DNA of 64,000 bases from Toxorhynchites rutilus septentrionalis (GCF_029784135.1 NC_073745.1:166619649-166683648), one strand, 5' to 3'; shown: positions 25,360-36,849, counted from the stretch's first letter. Numbers and translations are program-made. The notes: generated by a model from the sequence alone, not told the origin.

Positions 25360-26052
25360 TAAGGCCGGTTTAGAGTACCCGTGAACGTGAACTTGAACAG
25401 GCGGTGGAATAGGACGATCATTTCACGGTGAACTACATTGCGAACAAACAATTAAAACAATCGTGGTGAATAGAATGATTTTGTTCACGTTCACGTTCAT
25501 TTTAAAAGTTCGACAGTGAACGTGAAGTAAATAAACATCGATCTTCAATAAAGTAATTCGGATAAAATATACAGTTGTTCACGAATCAACCCAAACCAAC
25601 GAAGTTTTTTAACCCGCGCAGAGATCCGATTGATTGAAATTGCATCCATATCAAAATTTTCATTGAAAACTTGAGAATTGCTAAACATATCCTTTTACAG
25701 TTCGCGGTGAAATAATTTTCAGAATGCCTTGGGACATTCGAACGTGAACATGAACGTGGAAATATTTTGACGTCTATATTCACCACTGTTTTCACGTTCA
25801 CGTTCACCGAAGTCGGTGAACTATGGTGAGTTCACCAACATCTCGATTCCACGGTGGAAATTCAGAATTGTTGTGAAATATTGAATTAATTCATTTTTAT
25901 CAATATGAATTGTGTTTGAACATGTTTTTCAACTAGAAAATGTTCCTATCGTTTCAAGATGTTTTCCTCGCGTTTTATATATGGACTGATGAATTATTAA
26001 CAAAAAAGTGTTTGTCCGCGTTCACGTTCACGGGAACTCTAAACCTACCTTT
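25360..26052. mobile_element. MITE-like element with GTGAACGTGAAC-rich ends
   Basis: Inverted ends GGTTTAGAGTACCCGTGAAC (25366-25386) and its complement at about 26026-26046, with mirrored copies of GTGAACGTGAAC/GTTCACGTTCAC spread through both halves (25380, 25490, 25740, 25795). About 690 bases, no transposase. Target duplication not resolved. Confidence 0.6.
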
Positions 26053-26204
26053 ACCAGAAAGATGGGAAAATTTTTTAGAAAGTGAAATTTCGAGTGGACC
26101 TCTTGGTGTACAAATTTGTTCTTATGAATGCTTTCCTCGGCCTTTTTCGACCGGAAACTGAGTTAAGGTTCTAAAATTAAGTGTAACCACTCAGCTCTAC
26201 TGAA

Positions 26205-26331
26205 TTAACCCTTTCCCGTACAACATCGAGTCTCACTCGTGGGTACTTGCATAACATAGGACGCTAGAATGCTTGGAAAAGTAGTGAAATCACTTGATTT
26301 GTGACGTATTAAATAATACGGAAGGGGTTAA
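26205..26331. mobile_element. Short TTAA-flanked MITE (piggyBac-like)
   Basis: TTAA at both ends (26205-26208, 26328-26331) with inverted tips CCCTTTCCCGTA / ATACGGAAGGGG. Length about 120 bases. TTAA targets and C-run tips are typical of piggyBac-derived MITEs. Confidence 0.6.
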
Positions 26332-27030
26332 AACCTAAACTCATTTCTAGTTGCCAGAAAGATAATATGAACATTCGTTGTAGTTCAATATTAGTCTGAA
26401 GAAGATTGGAAAAGATCCAAATTCAATCATTCAACAGTTGAACTATATTACTTATGATATAATGAAAAATTGAACAGATTTCAATGACATTTACTGATGT
26501 CTCATCGAGATATTTTCCGTTTGCACAACGGTTAAAAAACTTGAGCCTGTTTTCACTCTGCTTCGTGTTACCTTCTAATAGTAAAAGCTGATGTCAAATT
26601 TGCTTACCCCAAAACGACATGAATACAGCAAAAAGTACCGTTGTTGGATTATCAAATAAGTACGTTACTCGAGCATGCAAGCAAGTTTCACTCAGCTCCC
26701 AATAATCACACCAATGATCACACAGAGGGCACATCTTGATGTCATTGTTTACGGAACAAATTTCTTCACTGAAAAATAATAACGGTTGAACTTACAGTAC
26801 ATATTTCAAATGTCAAAATTCGAACCAGTCAAGGAGGAATGAATTTAAGTTAAAGTACATGTTGTTCTTAAGTTTTGCAATAACATTTACTAGTTTTGTT
26901 GAACTTGATTCATGACCCCGCCTGAAAATTCAGTGTCTTTCCCCAGGGACCGACATAGGGCTCAGCGCGTTAATCCACTTGACTGGTTTTAAACATAAAG
27001 AAAAAGAGAGAAAGTAAAATGTAAACTTAC
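26332..27030. other. Anoctamin intron
   Basis: No gene or clear repeat. It ends at the donor of the exon at 27031-27263. Confidence 0.4.
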
Positions 27031-27263
27031 CTCGGAGTGTTATATTTCAAGGTTTTCCAAGAATACACGAAACAGATTATCCCCACGATAGATGCTAAGA
27101 GTAGCATATAGGTATAGTATCCCAACCAGGCAAAATATAATCCAATTTTCACTCCAAAATAATCCTTAACATAATCCAACGGCTGATAGCGGTACCATTT
27201 AAATAGTGCAGCCCACTTAGTGTACAAAAGATGACGCATACTACCCGGTACGTTGATCTCACC
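27031..27263 (-). CDS. Anoctamin exon (first membrane segment)
   Basis: Minus-strand exon with an AG acceptor just above 27263 and donor GTAAGT below 27031. It encodes GEINVPG, the conserved LYTKWAALFKWYRYQPLDYV block and then a hydrophobic segment (IGLYFAWLGYYTYMLLLASI... ending FVYSW), which is transmembrane helix 1. Anoctamins are dimeric ten-helix calcium-activated chloride channels or lipid scramblases of the plasma membrane or ER. This exon joins in phase 0 after 27328-27496 and leaves phase 2. The calcium and pore helices must be encoded by exons outside the window. The gene resembles the ANO1/ANO5 group more than ANO8/10; the paralogue is not resolved. Confidence 0.9.
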
Positions 27264-27327
27264 CTAAAAATACGTAGAAGATTAAAATAGACTGTTGCTT
27301 TCCAATTAATTAGTTCTCAATACTGAC

Positions 27328-27496
27328 ATCATGTAGGGGATAGGCAGCAATGTATATTTCTTCGGTTATCATCCGCTCTATTCCAAAAGAGTAACCACTA
27401 CTCGAATCATCTGTGAATCGCTTTCGATCTAGGATGAACTGTACTATACGTGAACGAATAGCAGCAGTGAAGAAACGTGCCTGTTTGTGATCAAAT
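27328..27496 (-). CDS. Anoctamin exon (cytosolic N-terminal domain)
   Basis: Acceptor TTCCAG before 27496, donor GTCAGT after 27328. It encodes FDHKQARFFTAAIRSRIVQF, then ILDRKRF, and ends with GIERMITEEIYIAAYPLHD, the conserved stretch that precedes the first membrane helix in anoctamins. Length 169, completing the two-base overhang left by the 161-base exon at 31817-31977 and ending in phase 0. The 64-base intron to the next exon is short compared with the multi-kilobase introns elsewhere. Confidence 0.92.
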
Positions 27497-28002
27497 CTGG
27501 AAGAAAAAAAACACATTAAAAATTATTGGAACTTTGTACAAGCACAGTATTTTATTTTATGTCTATACAGATGATTCAATTGCAAAATAAGAGCATATAT
27601 CAAGTACCAGCATAGCCAGCTGTGCTGCCATTCTACGCATAGTTGTCCCATGTTCCAAAATCAACAATCGAGAAAAACGCAATCAAAGTTTTCTAGCATA
27701 TTTGTCTACCAGAGGCTTTAGGCATTTCAGTTCAGCAATACAACGGGTTTTTTACTAGCAGTAAACTATTGTCTAAGGAAATGTTGCCCTTACTTGAACC
27801 AATCAAGCTTGATTATAGGTTTAATAATTTATGGTGGGACAGTGACTTGATGTTGTTTTTTTTAAATACTGGGAACAAACAGTGAGTTTTTTGTGGTTTT
27901 CCGAAAGATTATGCATAAAAACATCGTTTTTTGAAGAAGGGAGTGATCTGCAACACCTTTGTAGAATATAAATTTCATTGTTATTTGGCTTTCACTAACA
28001 AG
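27497..28002. other. Anoctamin intron
   Basis: AT-rich. Contains GACTTGATGTTG..TGGGAACAAACA (27843-27880), which recurs in direct orientation at 30960-30995, flanking the hAT-like element. Confidence 0.4.
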
Positions 28003-28227
28003 GTGTACACTAGGGTGCCAATGTATGGGAAAAAATCGACCCTAAATTTTCAAAAAATTAACCTACACAAAATGTTCGGACTTAAGGGAGAGTGGCGCAA
28101 AGTGGTCAAAGTTTGAGTTTTTTTGAAAGTCGAAAAATCCCAAGGGGATAGGAAATAGGGGTTTTTGAAAACATTTTTTTGATGCCAAATGTCTTAAAAT
28201 TGCATGAAACGTCGAGATCTAGTGTCA

Positions 28228-28545
28228 ACAAAGCTCAATGCCGTCAACGCGAATTGAGCTTCCTTTACGAGTTTAGGGGAACGTAAAAGATAATAATTGA
28301 TTTTCAGGCGGAATGAACACTTTTTTGTTTCCAGATGGCTTTATAACAAATGAGAAATATTAGTCGAACTAGTTATTTCTCTCAGTACGACAATTAATCG
28401 ATTAATCGATTATTTGTGGCGATTAATCGTATCGAATAACAAACTACTGAAAAGTATTCGATTAGTGGATGAACGATTAATTCAAAAAATAGGGGATCAC
28501 TAGATATTCCTAATGCGCTCGGCAAAATGGGCAAACCCATAAGCC
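28228..28545. repeat. Hairpin-bearing module shared with another hAT-like element
   Basis: AAGCTCAAT...ATTGAGCTT forms a hairpin at 28231-28261. The following segment (GAGTTTAGGGG, ATAATAATTG, TCAGGC.GAATGAACAC) matches 37143-37222 inside the nested element at 36892-37644. Downstream lies an ATTAATCGATTAATCG palindromic patch (28391-28450). Confidence 0.5.
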
Positions 28546-28551
28546 GTTATA

Positions 28552-29848
28552 AAGGGTGTGTCACATCAAATTGCATCACGGAAAAAACGCTGTAGAAATT
28601 CGCCCAGTAGACCGATCCTTTTGAAAATTTTAGACAGTAAAATAAAAACTATTAAACAACTTTTGGCATTTTCTTTTTATTCATACTTCGAGCCCAAGCC
28701 CGTATGCTCGCACCTTCCTCTTTACCCCGTCCATAAGGTTCTGTACAACGTCAGGTTGTAGTTTTTTTTGAACAGAAATCCATTTTCTCTTGAAGTCCGC
28801 CTCCGATTTGACAACTTTTGGGTTCTTCCGGAGGGCCTGCTTCATAATCGCCCAATATTTCTCTATTGGGCGAAGCTCCGGCGCGTTGGGCGGGTTCATT
28901 TCCTTTGGCACGAAGGTGACCCCGTTGGCTTCGTACCACTCCAACACGTCCTTTGAATAGTGGCACGAAGCGAGATCCGGCCAGAAGATGGTCGGGCCCT
29001 CGTGCTGCTTCAATAGTGGTAGTAAGCGCTTCTGTTGGCACTCCTTAAGGTAAACCTGCCCGTTTACCGTGCCGGTCATCCAAAGGGGGCGCTCCGCTTT
29101 CCGCAAGAGCAGATCGCTTGCCACACCATGTACTTTTTGGCAAACTTGGATAGTTTCTGCTTGCGAATCTCCTCCGGAACGTTGAATTTGTCCTCTGCGG
29201 ATAAGAACAACAGGCCCGGCAGCTGACGAAAGTCCGCTTTGACGTAGGTTTCGTCGTCCATTACCAGGCAATGCGGCTTCGTCAGCATTTCGGTGTACAG
29301 CTCCCGGGCTCGCGTCTTCCCCACCATGTTTTGCCATTCGTCACGGTTAGGAGCCTTCTGAACCTTGTATGTACGCAGGCCCTCCCGCTGCTTGGTCCGC
29401 TGGATGAATGAACTTGACAAATTCAGCTTATTGGGGACATCCCGGACCGAACTTCTCGGATCACGTCTAAACTGCTTAACTACGCGCTTGTGATCTTTTT
29501 CACTGACGGAGCATCCATTTTTGCCGTTCTTCACCTTCCGGTCGATGGTTAGGTTCTCGAAGTATCGTTTTAGTACTCTGCTAACCGTGGATTGGACGAT
29601 TCCCAGCATCTTACCGATGTCCCGATGTGACAACTCCGGATTCTCGAAATGAGTGCACAGGATTAATTCACGACGCTCTTTTTCGTTCGACGACATTTTT
29701 CCAAATTTACGAAAAATTGACAGTGAAGCATGGCCAACGTGATCTATACACTCTTATCTGATTATAAGCGAAAGCTGAAGATATAATTCCTAAAAATTAA
29801 TTTTCTACAGCGTTTTTTCCGTGATGCAATTTGATGTGACACACCCTT
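28552..29848 (-). mobile_element. DD37E mariner copy 2 (1297 bp)
   Basis: Same length and ends as the copy at 20185, with TA at 28550-28551 and 29849-29850. It is inserted inside the hAT-like element. The two copies differ at scattered single bases, so they are sister insertions of one young family. Confidence 0.93.
28681..29696 (-). pseudogene. DD37E transposase copy 2, frameshifted
   Basis: N-terminal half 29076-29696 and C-terminal half 28681-29070 in different frames. HTH motifs, VMDDETY, FWPDLASCHYS and APELRPIEKYW are all kept. The break is a one-base loss near 29080, a few bases from, but not the same as, the break in the other copy. The two were therefore inactivated independently. 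Confidence 0.88.
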
Positions 29849-30436
29849 TACGAATTAACGATGAAATGTATCGGAAGATAAATAATAAATTAGAGCTAAC
29901 ACACGTATATTTATTCTCTAAATCTATATTCAAACTCGGAAGTATATCGTGAAGTGTGAAAGCATAAAAATGTGGTTTCGGGTGTCAATAAAATAATTTT
30001 CTCGATTCTTCATTCGGAACTTGCTGTGAAATGTTGATTTGCACGATGATATATGAGCAAAATATGAGCAAAATATTTTGTGATAACTGTAAATCTCGAC
30101 GAGTAATGCAATTTTAGGACATTTGGCATCAATTTTTTTATCTCGGTTTTCGATGATTTTTAGTTTTTCAAAACAACTCAAATCAACATTTCAACATCGA
30201 GATAACTATTTTTCATTGGCACCCTAAACCATACTGTTCGTCTCGTATTGCAAAAAAAAATAAGTCCCAGAGATTTTTGACAAAAATTTTTTTTCGAGAT
30301 GACACTAGATCTCGACGTTTTATGCAATTTTAAGACATTTCGCATCAAAAAAAAATTCAAAAACCCCCGATTTCCTTCATCCAAGGGGGGAGGATGATTT
30401 TCGACTCAAACTTTGACCGCTTTGGGCCACTCTCCC

Positions 30437-30666
30437 TTAACCCTTTCGCTACGAGCGTCGTCTATAGACGACATCCGCGCGACGACTTTTGTGTACGAGT
30501 GTCGTCTGTAGACGACATCCGCGCGATGAGCTGTGTGTCGTCTTTAAACTACATGAGAGTGATACTGCACATCGATTACACCAGCGCGACGTGCATACTT
30601 TTCGGCGCAGTGCTCCGTACAGCGGTAGAACTCCGGCGCAGCACACTGCCGTATTGAAAGGGTTAA
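30437..30666. mobile_element. TTAA-flanked MITE with CGTCGTCTATAGACGAC repeats
   Basis: TTAA duplicated at 30437-30440 and 30663-30666, tips CCCTTTC/GAAAGGG. The left part has two to three direct copies of an about 50-base unit holding the palindrome GTCGTCTATAGACGAC and CATCCGCGCGA. It splits the right arm of the hAT-like element exactly at a TTAA preserved in the left arm. GC-rich compared with surroundings. Confidence 0.78.
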
Positions 30667-30780
30667 GTCCGATTGAAATGATATTTTGCATAGGGTGTTT
30701 TTTCGAGATGTGGAACATTTTTTATGGGGTAACCTTTTGAAATTCGAGATGACCATTTTCATTGGCACCCTAGTGTACAC

Positions 30781-31475
30781 GTGTTCTGTTAAACTTTTTT
30801 TCATTTATTTGAGAATTAGTTCGTTCCTTCAAACCAGAAATGAGTGCATTAGCCCTGCTGATAGCGTGGCATATAATTCTTGAACCGATTCATTCATTAT
30901 AGATCCACAAAAAATACATAGTTGGACAGTTATGCTTAACATATCAGCATGAAACAATTGAGCTTGATGTTGTTTTTTAAAAGATGGGAACAAACAATAT
31001 CTTATATAGGTTAGTGTCTTTTTTAAAGGCGAGTGAAATATACCTTTGTCTTTTGCCGTGATTATTTTATCAGGTTCTCAGATTTTCGTTAAAGTTATAT
31101 TAGACCCGTATTTTTTTCATTAGAGTGACCATTTCGATTGGTCGGTAGTTTTTTTCTTTTTTTTTTCAAAAATGCATTTTTTCAATAACTCATAACTTTT
31201 GAACTACTAGACCGATGCAGACGATCGACATTTCAAATTAAGGCCTGGTATTTTTTGAAAAAATACTATACCTGCGAGCAATTTGAGTTTTGTTTTCGTG
31301 ATTTTTGATTATATTTGTTTTTTGTAGTTTACATGGTTTCGGGACCAAGGATTTATATTTTTTCGTATTTTTCTGGATTTATTCTGGTATTTTTCTTTCC
31401 AAAAATCAGAGATGTGTTTTTTTGTCATTTTTTAGTTATGCTTTTTCGAAGCTAACACTTTTCTGTCTTCGAGTT
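30781..31475. other. Anoctamin intron
   Basis: AT-rich with poly-T tracts; no gene or terminal repeats recognised. Confidence 0.4.
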
Positions 31476-31550
31476 GTTTGTTTATTTATTGTGCTTAAAT
31501 ATGATAATTTCAGCTGTCCAGTTTTTATAAGACCATTTAAAAATTCATAA
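31476..31550 (+). repeat. Fragment of Tc1-like element end
   Basis: TTGTTTGTTTATTTATTGTGCTTAAATATGATAATTTCAGCTGTCCAGTTTTTATAAGACCA-like sequence matches the subterminal region of the Tc1-like elements at 32460 and 59349. No partner end is found nearby. Confidence 0.5.
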
Positions 31551-31679
31551 ATAATATCAATGAAAAATTAAATGAATAAAATGAATTGAATTGAAAAAAA
31601 AATAAGTCAAAAATCACTCGTAATCCGGTCGGTAAACTAGACTGACTTATGTACTGGTTACACAACAAAAGACCAAAGC

Positions 31680-31765
31680 AGAAAACACTATTTGGCAGAT
31701 GGTAATAATGTTGGCAGTTAAGACATTTTGGCAGATGTTAAAAATGTTGGCAGTTAAGAAAAATT
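31680..31765 (+). repeat. Short tandem duplication (~43-bp unit)
   Basis: Two units of TTTGGCAGATG..AATGTTGGCAGTTAAGA in direct orientation beside the donor side of the anoctamin exon at 31817. Confidence 0.6.
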
Positions 31766-31816
31766 GATGTAAGAACATTGAAGACCCCATAAGATAAAAA
31801 TATTTTATACACTTAC

Positions 31817-31977
31817 AGGTATTCCTTATCTCGACTGTAAACCGCTGTGAATCGTTGTGATCGAGGTGGGAAATATTTTTCTTCCACTAGAATCCGTCGT
31901 GCTATTTTACCACCAATTCCTTTCAAGCGAGACAGTACGGATGTCGTGCGAACTTTGAAGCCAGCCATTCCCGGTAT
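31817..31977 (-). CDS. Anoctamin exon (N-terminal domain)
   Basis: Acceptor TTTGTAG before 31977 and donor GTAAGT after 31817. It encodes IPGMAGFKV, a basic linker and RRILVEEKYFPPRSQRFTAV, then YSRDKEYL, which runs straight into the FDHKQ start of the next exon. Length 161, entering in phase 0 and leaving two bases. Intron of about 4.3 kb on its 3' side and about 13.3 kb on its 5' side, both filled with transposons. Confidence 0.9.
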
Positions 31978-32459
31978 CTACAAATTGAAATACAATCACG
32001 CTTTTGTTAACTTTTTGTACGTTTTAAATAAATAAATTAATACATAAATAGGTAGAAAAATAATAGAATAATAGAAAACAAGCACCGAATGTTAATAAGA
32101 ACACAATAGTTATAAAATGTATACCTAAATTAAGCCTATTGTTTTGTCACACGTGTTTCTATTTGGTCCTCACTATACTGCAAACAGAGTTCTTATTTTA
32201 TATCCTAGTAGATACGGTATTGATGAGTACGCCAATCCAAAACCAAGTAAAAGCCAAATAAATAGAAAACTGGAATCAAAAGCATTTGTTATTTCGGGCA
32301 AATAGAGAAATATTAGCGGACAGTTGAGAAATTTTTTTCAACTATACAACAATGTTTATTTGTTGAACTTCAGATTTCATCAATATGATCTTTATCTTTA
32401 TTTTATGTTTATTGCAAATATCAAATTTTATATTCTTTTACTATCCTTATCCCATTATA
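31978..32459. other. Anoctamin intron
   Basis: AT-rich, no recognised feature. Confidence 0.4.
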
Positions 32460-33877
32460 CACTCTGTCCAACTTCTATAAGACCATCCTGATTCTATTTC
32501 GTTGCAACACAAACAATTAGAATTTCAACATGATACATTCATACATTGTTGAATGCTTAGAATAAAGTATATTTAACGTCAATTTCGTTCAAAAGAGTTG
32601 TTTGTTTATTTTTTATACTTAACTATGATGATTCCAGCTGTCCAGTTATAAAAGACCATTTCAAAAAGTATTATGAATGAAAAATTCAAAACGATCGGCT
32701 GATTTACATGTCAATAATTGGCAAACTTGCCTTTTCGGCTAATGAACTGTAAAAATCGTGTTGGTATACTATTTACCAAATTCTGCTGAACGGATTTTTC
32801 GATATTTTATCATGTTTACGAAATTGCGAACAGCTCTTCTATTGTGATGTACCGCTTTCCCTCGGTGTAGATTCTGCCTACAAGGATCCCCCTAAGATTT
32901 TCAACAGTATTCAAGTCTGGAAAGCGAGCTGGCCAGTCCAAAAAATCAAACGATATGAAAGCTATCTTGGGCTTTCCGGTTGCACAGAATCCCGCCCAAA
33001 CCATGCACGAGCCTCCACCAATGTTCCTGGTTGAAAAATACTGCTCCTTCTTCCGTAAATCACGTCGGTACCCGTTGAAACCATCAGGACCATCCAAATT
33101 GAACCTTTTTTCGTCAGTAAAGATAAGCAATACATTGAAGAACTTTTCGTTATGGTATATAGCAAAATTTATTCTGTTGGAATCATTCTTCTCATAACAT
33201 ACCATGCCCCACTGTCGGTTCATATGAGCTTCGACAAAACTCAGACGTCTTCCGATGTGAGATGGTGTAAGATGAGGAGCTTTAACCTTTTAAGCCCTCT
33301 TTATGTATTTAAATTGAAATATTGCTTCATTTGCATAAGCGTTTCTGAGGTATTCGAAGCTGTTCTATCTATTTCCCGCTCCCGGCCAGAGAGCTTCGAT
33401 TTACGCGGAGCTCTCTCCTTCTTACCGTATCCTTGAGATTTCGCCAAATAATTGAACACTACTTGATGGGATCGTCCAATCCGACGAGCAATTTCTCTGA
33501 TACCAACATTTTCCTGGTGAAAGGCATCGATTTGTCTTTATTTTTTCTCCGTGAGAACTTTTTCCTTTTGCCTTTTCCAGATTTATTGATCAAAACAACT
33601 AAAACAACGGAAGATCTAACTGGTCTTATAGAAACTTGACAATTGAAAAAGACAAAAACATTCGTTTACGCTCAGTGCTTGCAAACACACATATGAAAAT
33701 CATGCAATGTATGGTAGTCACCAGTACCTACTCACTAGAATATAAATTGAAGCATTGTCTGTTAACCATTAGAGGCGAAGTTGAAAGCCCCCTAAAAACA
33801 AAGAATTGAATTGAATTGTTAACCATGACACAAAGCAGCAAAATCATGCCCTGATCTTATAGAAGTTGGACAGAATG
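32460..33877 (-). mobile_element. Tc1-like element, copy 1
   Basis: Inverted ends CACTCTGTCCAACTTCTATA (32460) and its slightly decayed complement ending at 33877. The left flank is TA; the right TA is mutated. A second TATAAGACCA site lies inside each end (about 32650 and 33617-33630), giving an IR/DR arrangement with two transposase sites per end, as in Tc3-type elements. It belongs to the same family as 59349-60898 but lies in the opposite orientation and carries an extra ~60-base insert near 33770-33830. Confidence 0.82.
32800..33640 (-). pseudogene. Tc1-like transposase, deleted and frameshifted
   Basis: The N-terminal HTH part lies near 33440-33640. A 135-codon frame (32816-33223) holds the first catalytic Asp in FTDEKRFNLDGPDG, WSG-like MVWAGF, and then jumps to WPARFPDLNTVENL, the third catalytic region. 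The segment expected between them, with the second Asp, is missing, and the N- and C-terminal parts are in different frames. Inactive. Confidence 0.75.
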
Positions 33878-35376
33878 TTCCAATAAATATGTAACATACT
33901 CGTGATAACTAACAAAAATATGTTTCATTATGACTTAGTATAGTATTATATTAGTATAGTGGTATATGCGGAGCATGATATTCGAAATATAAGCAACTGC
34001 AACACCATCGCTGTACTTTATGCCAGAAAATTCTCATCAATCAATGCATTCTTTAAAAACTGGATGACAATTACTACATGGGCTGAAAAGCTCCGAGATT
34101 TTTCAACAGATGTCGCCGCTAAATATTCATTTCGAGAGATTCGTTACTCAAGTTGGAACTGTATTTCTTTTGATGGTTTTCGTTATGTAACAGGCGAATC
34201 ATTAGTAAAGGCACTAAATTCAGGTCACATTTTCAGCAACTCAAATTCCGTATCATCAGATGTGCCAAAGAAATTGGACCTTGAGGTGGTCCATACCATG
34301 AGGCGAGGTTTGCAGGACCAGAAACGTTATTGCCATTCAAGAAGAAGGTCTAGTCCATTTTGATGATCTCATCTAAATAAAGTCTATTGTATTAAAAATG
34401 ATCAACATACTGTTTTCTTTCAGACATACTAAATTTTGTCCCTGTTCTGGTTCTGTTATTTTTGCAAAGTGGACTGATCTTTCGAAGACTCAAGAGTTCC
34501 ATCGAAATGCAAAAATTTGAAGGAGTTAGGAGTTATTAGTCGTTTCTTTAATATTCACAGAAGAACAAGTATCAATATATCCCAAGTTATCGTTCGCTTT
34601 ATGTGGAATCAGTCACTACTTTTTTTCTATCTCATTACATTACACATTTTTACAAAGCCTACTGATTTACATCTATATGCGTAACTGAAATAAATCGACC
34701 CAGAGAACTGCATGTAATAATATATGGTAATAAATATGGTGATTTTTCGAGCGACATAGCATGCGATACCATAACTATTTCTCAAAGAGTGACGTCAGTC
34801 ATTATGTTTATATTCGATTGCCTACCACATCCATGTGGAAATGCTATTTTCAGTATCTGTTTTATCAATGAAAAACATACATTTTATTGAAGTTCCCATA
34901 AGTATAATGTGACAGCGTGTAGTGGATATTTGTGAAATTACTTAATTACGTTGAAAAAGACGAATGAAAGTGATATTTCAGTACAACATTTTCACTCCCC
35001 CACGGCCATACAAACGAACGAAGTTTCGTTAGTTTTACCGTACCATATAGATATTACTATGGATCTCAGTGTCGGTGTGTGTGATGTAGGAAAATGGTGT
35101 TCAATTAAGCAGCATTTCACCGAAAATGCTTCCGAGGACTAAGAATACGACTGTCTCTGGACCGTTTTACCATATAAATAATGGAAATAAGTAACAATAC
35201 AATTGCCACCTGTTAAAAACAAACCGTTGCAAGATTTCATGAGAAATTGGACTCAAATCATCATGAAAACGTGAGTATTTTGAACATTGTTTTGTTTCTT
35301 CCATATACATTTCATAGAGAACGCAAATAATTACGACACGAAATTTTGCATGCGAATAAAAGTATACTTCGCCTAC
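33878..35376. other. Intron with one unrecognised ORF
   Basis: Apart from the frame at 33959-34363 I see no gene. The target duplication TCGCCTAC of the next hAT-like element is at 35369-35376. Confidence 0.4.
33959..34363 (+). other. Unrecognised 134-codon ORF with downstream AATAAA
   Basis: Open frame ending TGA, with a plausible protein-like composition (TWAEKLRDFSTDVAAKY; YVTGESLVKALNSG; a basic C-terminus RRSSPF) and AATAAA about 15 bases after the stop (34376-34381). No family recognised. It could be a captured or retrotransposed 3' exon, or an open frame by chance. Confidence 0.3.
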
Positions 35377-36511
35377 TAGAGATGATCAAACCGTTCACGA
35401 ACGGTACGAAAGAACTAGTTCGTCGAAAAGAGTGAACGATCGGTCGTTCTTTTTCAAAGAACGGTAGTTCTCCCCACGAACTGATTGCGAGCGAACGGTT
35501 TGTGAACGAACGGAACGAACTGATTCCGTAAGAACGGTTTGCGAGTGAACTGTTTGAGAGTGAACTGTTGGAGAGTGAACTGTTTGCGAGTGAACTGTAT
35601 GGCAAAGAACTGATTTAGAGTGAACTGTTTGGGAACGAACTGTTTGAGAACGAAGTGTTTGCGGCCGAACTGTTTGCGAACAAACTAGTGCAGCTGAACT
35701 GATTTGCGCTGGACGGAATGGATAAATATAACGAGAACGCTTGTAAGGAAAATAAAACGATTTGTCATTTATGAGCAAAATGCATGAACTCATGGTTTAT
35801 TTTGTTAATGTATACTCAATTTTGTGTTAAATATAAAATTAGATTTTCGTAGTTTTAAAAGCAAAACTATATATTTTCAATTTCATGTATTTTTTAAATT
35901 CCGCGTAACAATCATATACTTTCTGATTATCAGAAAAAAAGCTGGGGGAAGCTGGGGCGATTCATGGATTAGGTAAACATTAAATATTATAGTGAGGGCA
36001 TGTTGAGAAAAAAGTTTTTTCGTTGCTTTCAATTCATTGTTTGGCCTATTGCGTGTACGTGTTATCGTGATTGTTTGTATGATTGATTGTTAGTGAAAAT
36101 CGCTGGTGATTTTTTTGCCTGAATGAAAATTATAAAATATGATCTTACACGGAACCTGTGTGTTGTCCAAAAAGAGAATATGAAAAATTGCACATATGTT
36201 ATGCGCATCAAATTATTACATAAACTTTTGTCGACCGATAAACATATTTTCACATACAGTTCGCGACTTTTAAAGAAGCAGCTTATCTTTCCCCACTAAA
36301 TATCAAAAATATAAATCCCATACGTACACTATCCAATCCAACGATATCAATTAATAGCTGTCTATTGATGTTGGGTTCCTGCTAACATTCTATGTTGTTC
36401 TTAATACTGTTGAACAAAAGAGCGAAAGAACGGTTCAAAAGAACTGATTCACTTAGATGAACGGTTAGTGAGTGAACCGTTCATCAAAGTGAACTGTTTT
36501 GCCCATCTCTA
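35377..36511 (+). mobile_element. hAT-like palindromic element, copy 1
   Basis: 8-base target duplication TCGCCTAC at 35369-35376 and 36512-36519. Tips TAGAGATG(A/G)(T/G)CAAA. The left 350 bases are a tandem of about 15-base units of the form AGTGAACTGTTTGCG, which produce long open frames in several phases by periodicity alone. No transposase. Tip and duplication length point to hAT. Confidence 0.85.
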
Positions 36512-36849
36512 TCGCCTACTGCTTCACCTCGATATGTATCTCATTGGAAACAAACCCACAGAAAATGTGTATTGTCACAAGCAAGGCGCTCGCATAAATG
36601 TATAACAGGTGAAGCAACATCATCACTTCAATAAGAAAGGGATTACGGTTTGTGGAGCAGGGGTTGTTTGTTTTGTTATTGCTAGGATACGCCATTTTTG
36701 CATTTTCAAATGCGAGTGTAGTGGATGAACTGGATATGAATGAAATTCTACAGAATCATCCCTTCTTTTTCACATAAATTCGCGAAAGTCGAACATAGAA
36801 GGCATCGTTCTAATAAGCGTCGTAGCATTTTTTAGAGAGCCGCCAGCAG

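Larger units (their letters stand above)
28011..30772. mobile_element. hAT-like non-autonomous element hosting two later insertions
   Basis: The 8-base duplication GTGTACAC lies at 28003-28010 and 30773-30780. The inverted tips are TAGGGTGCCAATG. Both the YAGGG tip and the nTnnnnAn target pattern fit hAT elements. Long imperfect inverted arms (about 200 bases or more) include GACTTAAGGGAGAGTGG in the left arm and its complement, split by a TTAA MITE, in the right. Removing the mariner and the MITE leaves about 1.23 kb. No transposase. Confidence 0.78.
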
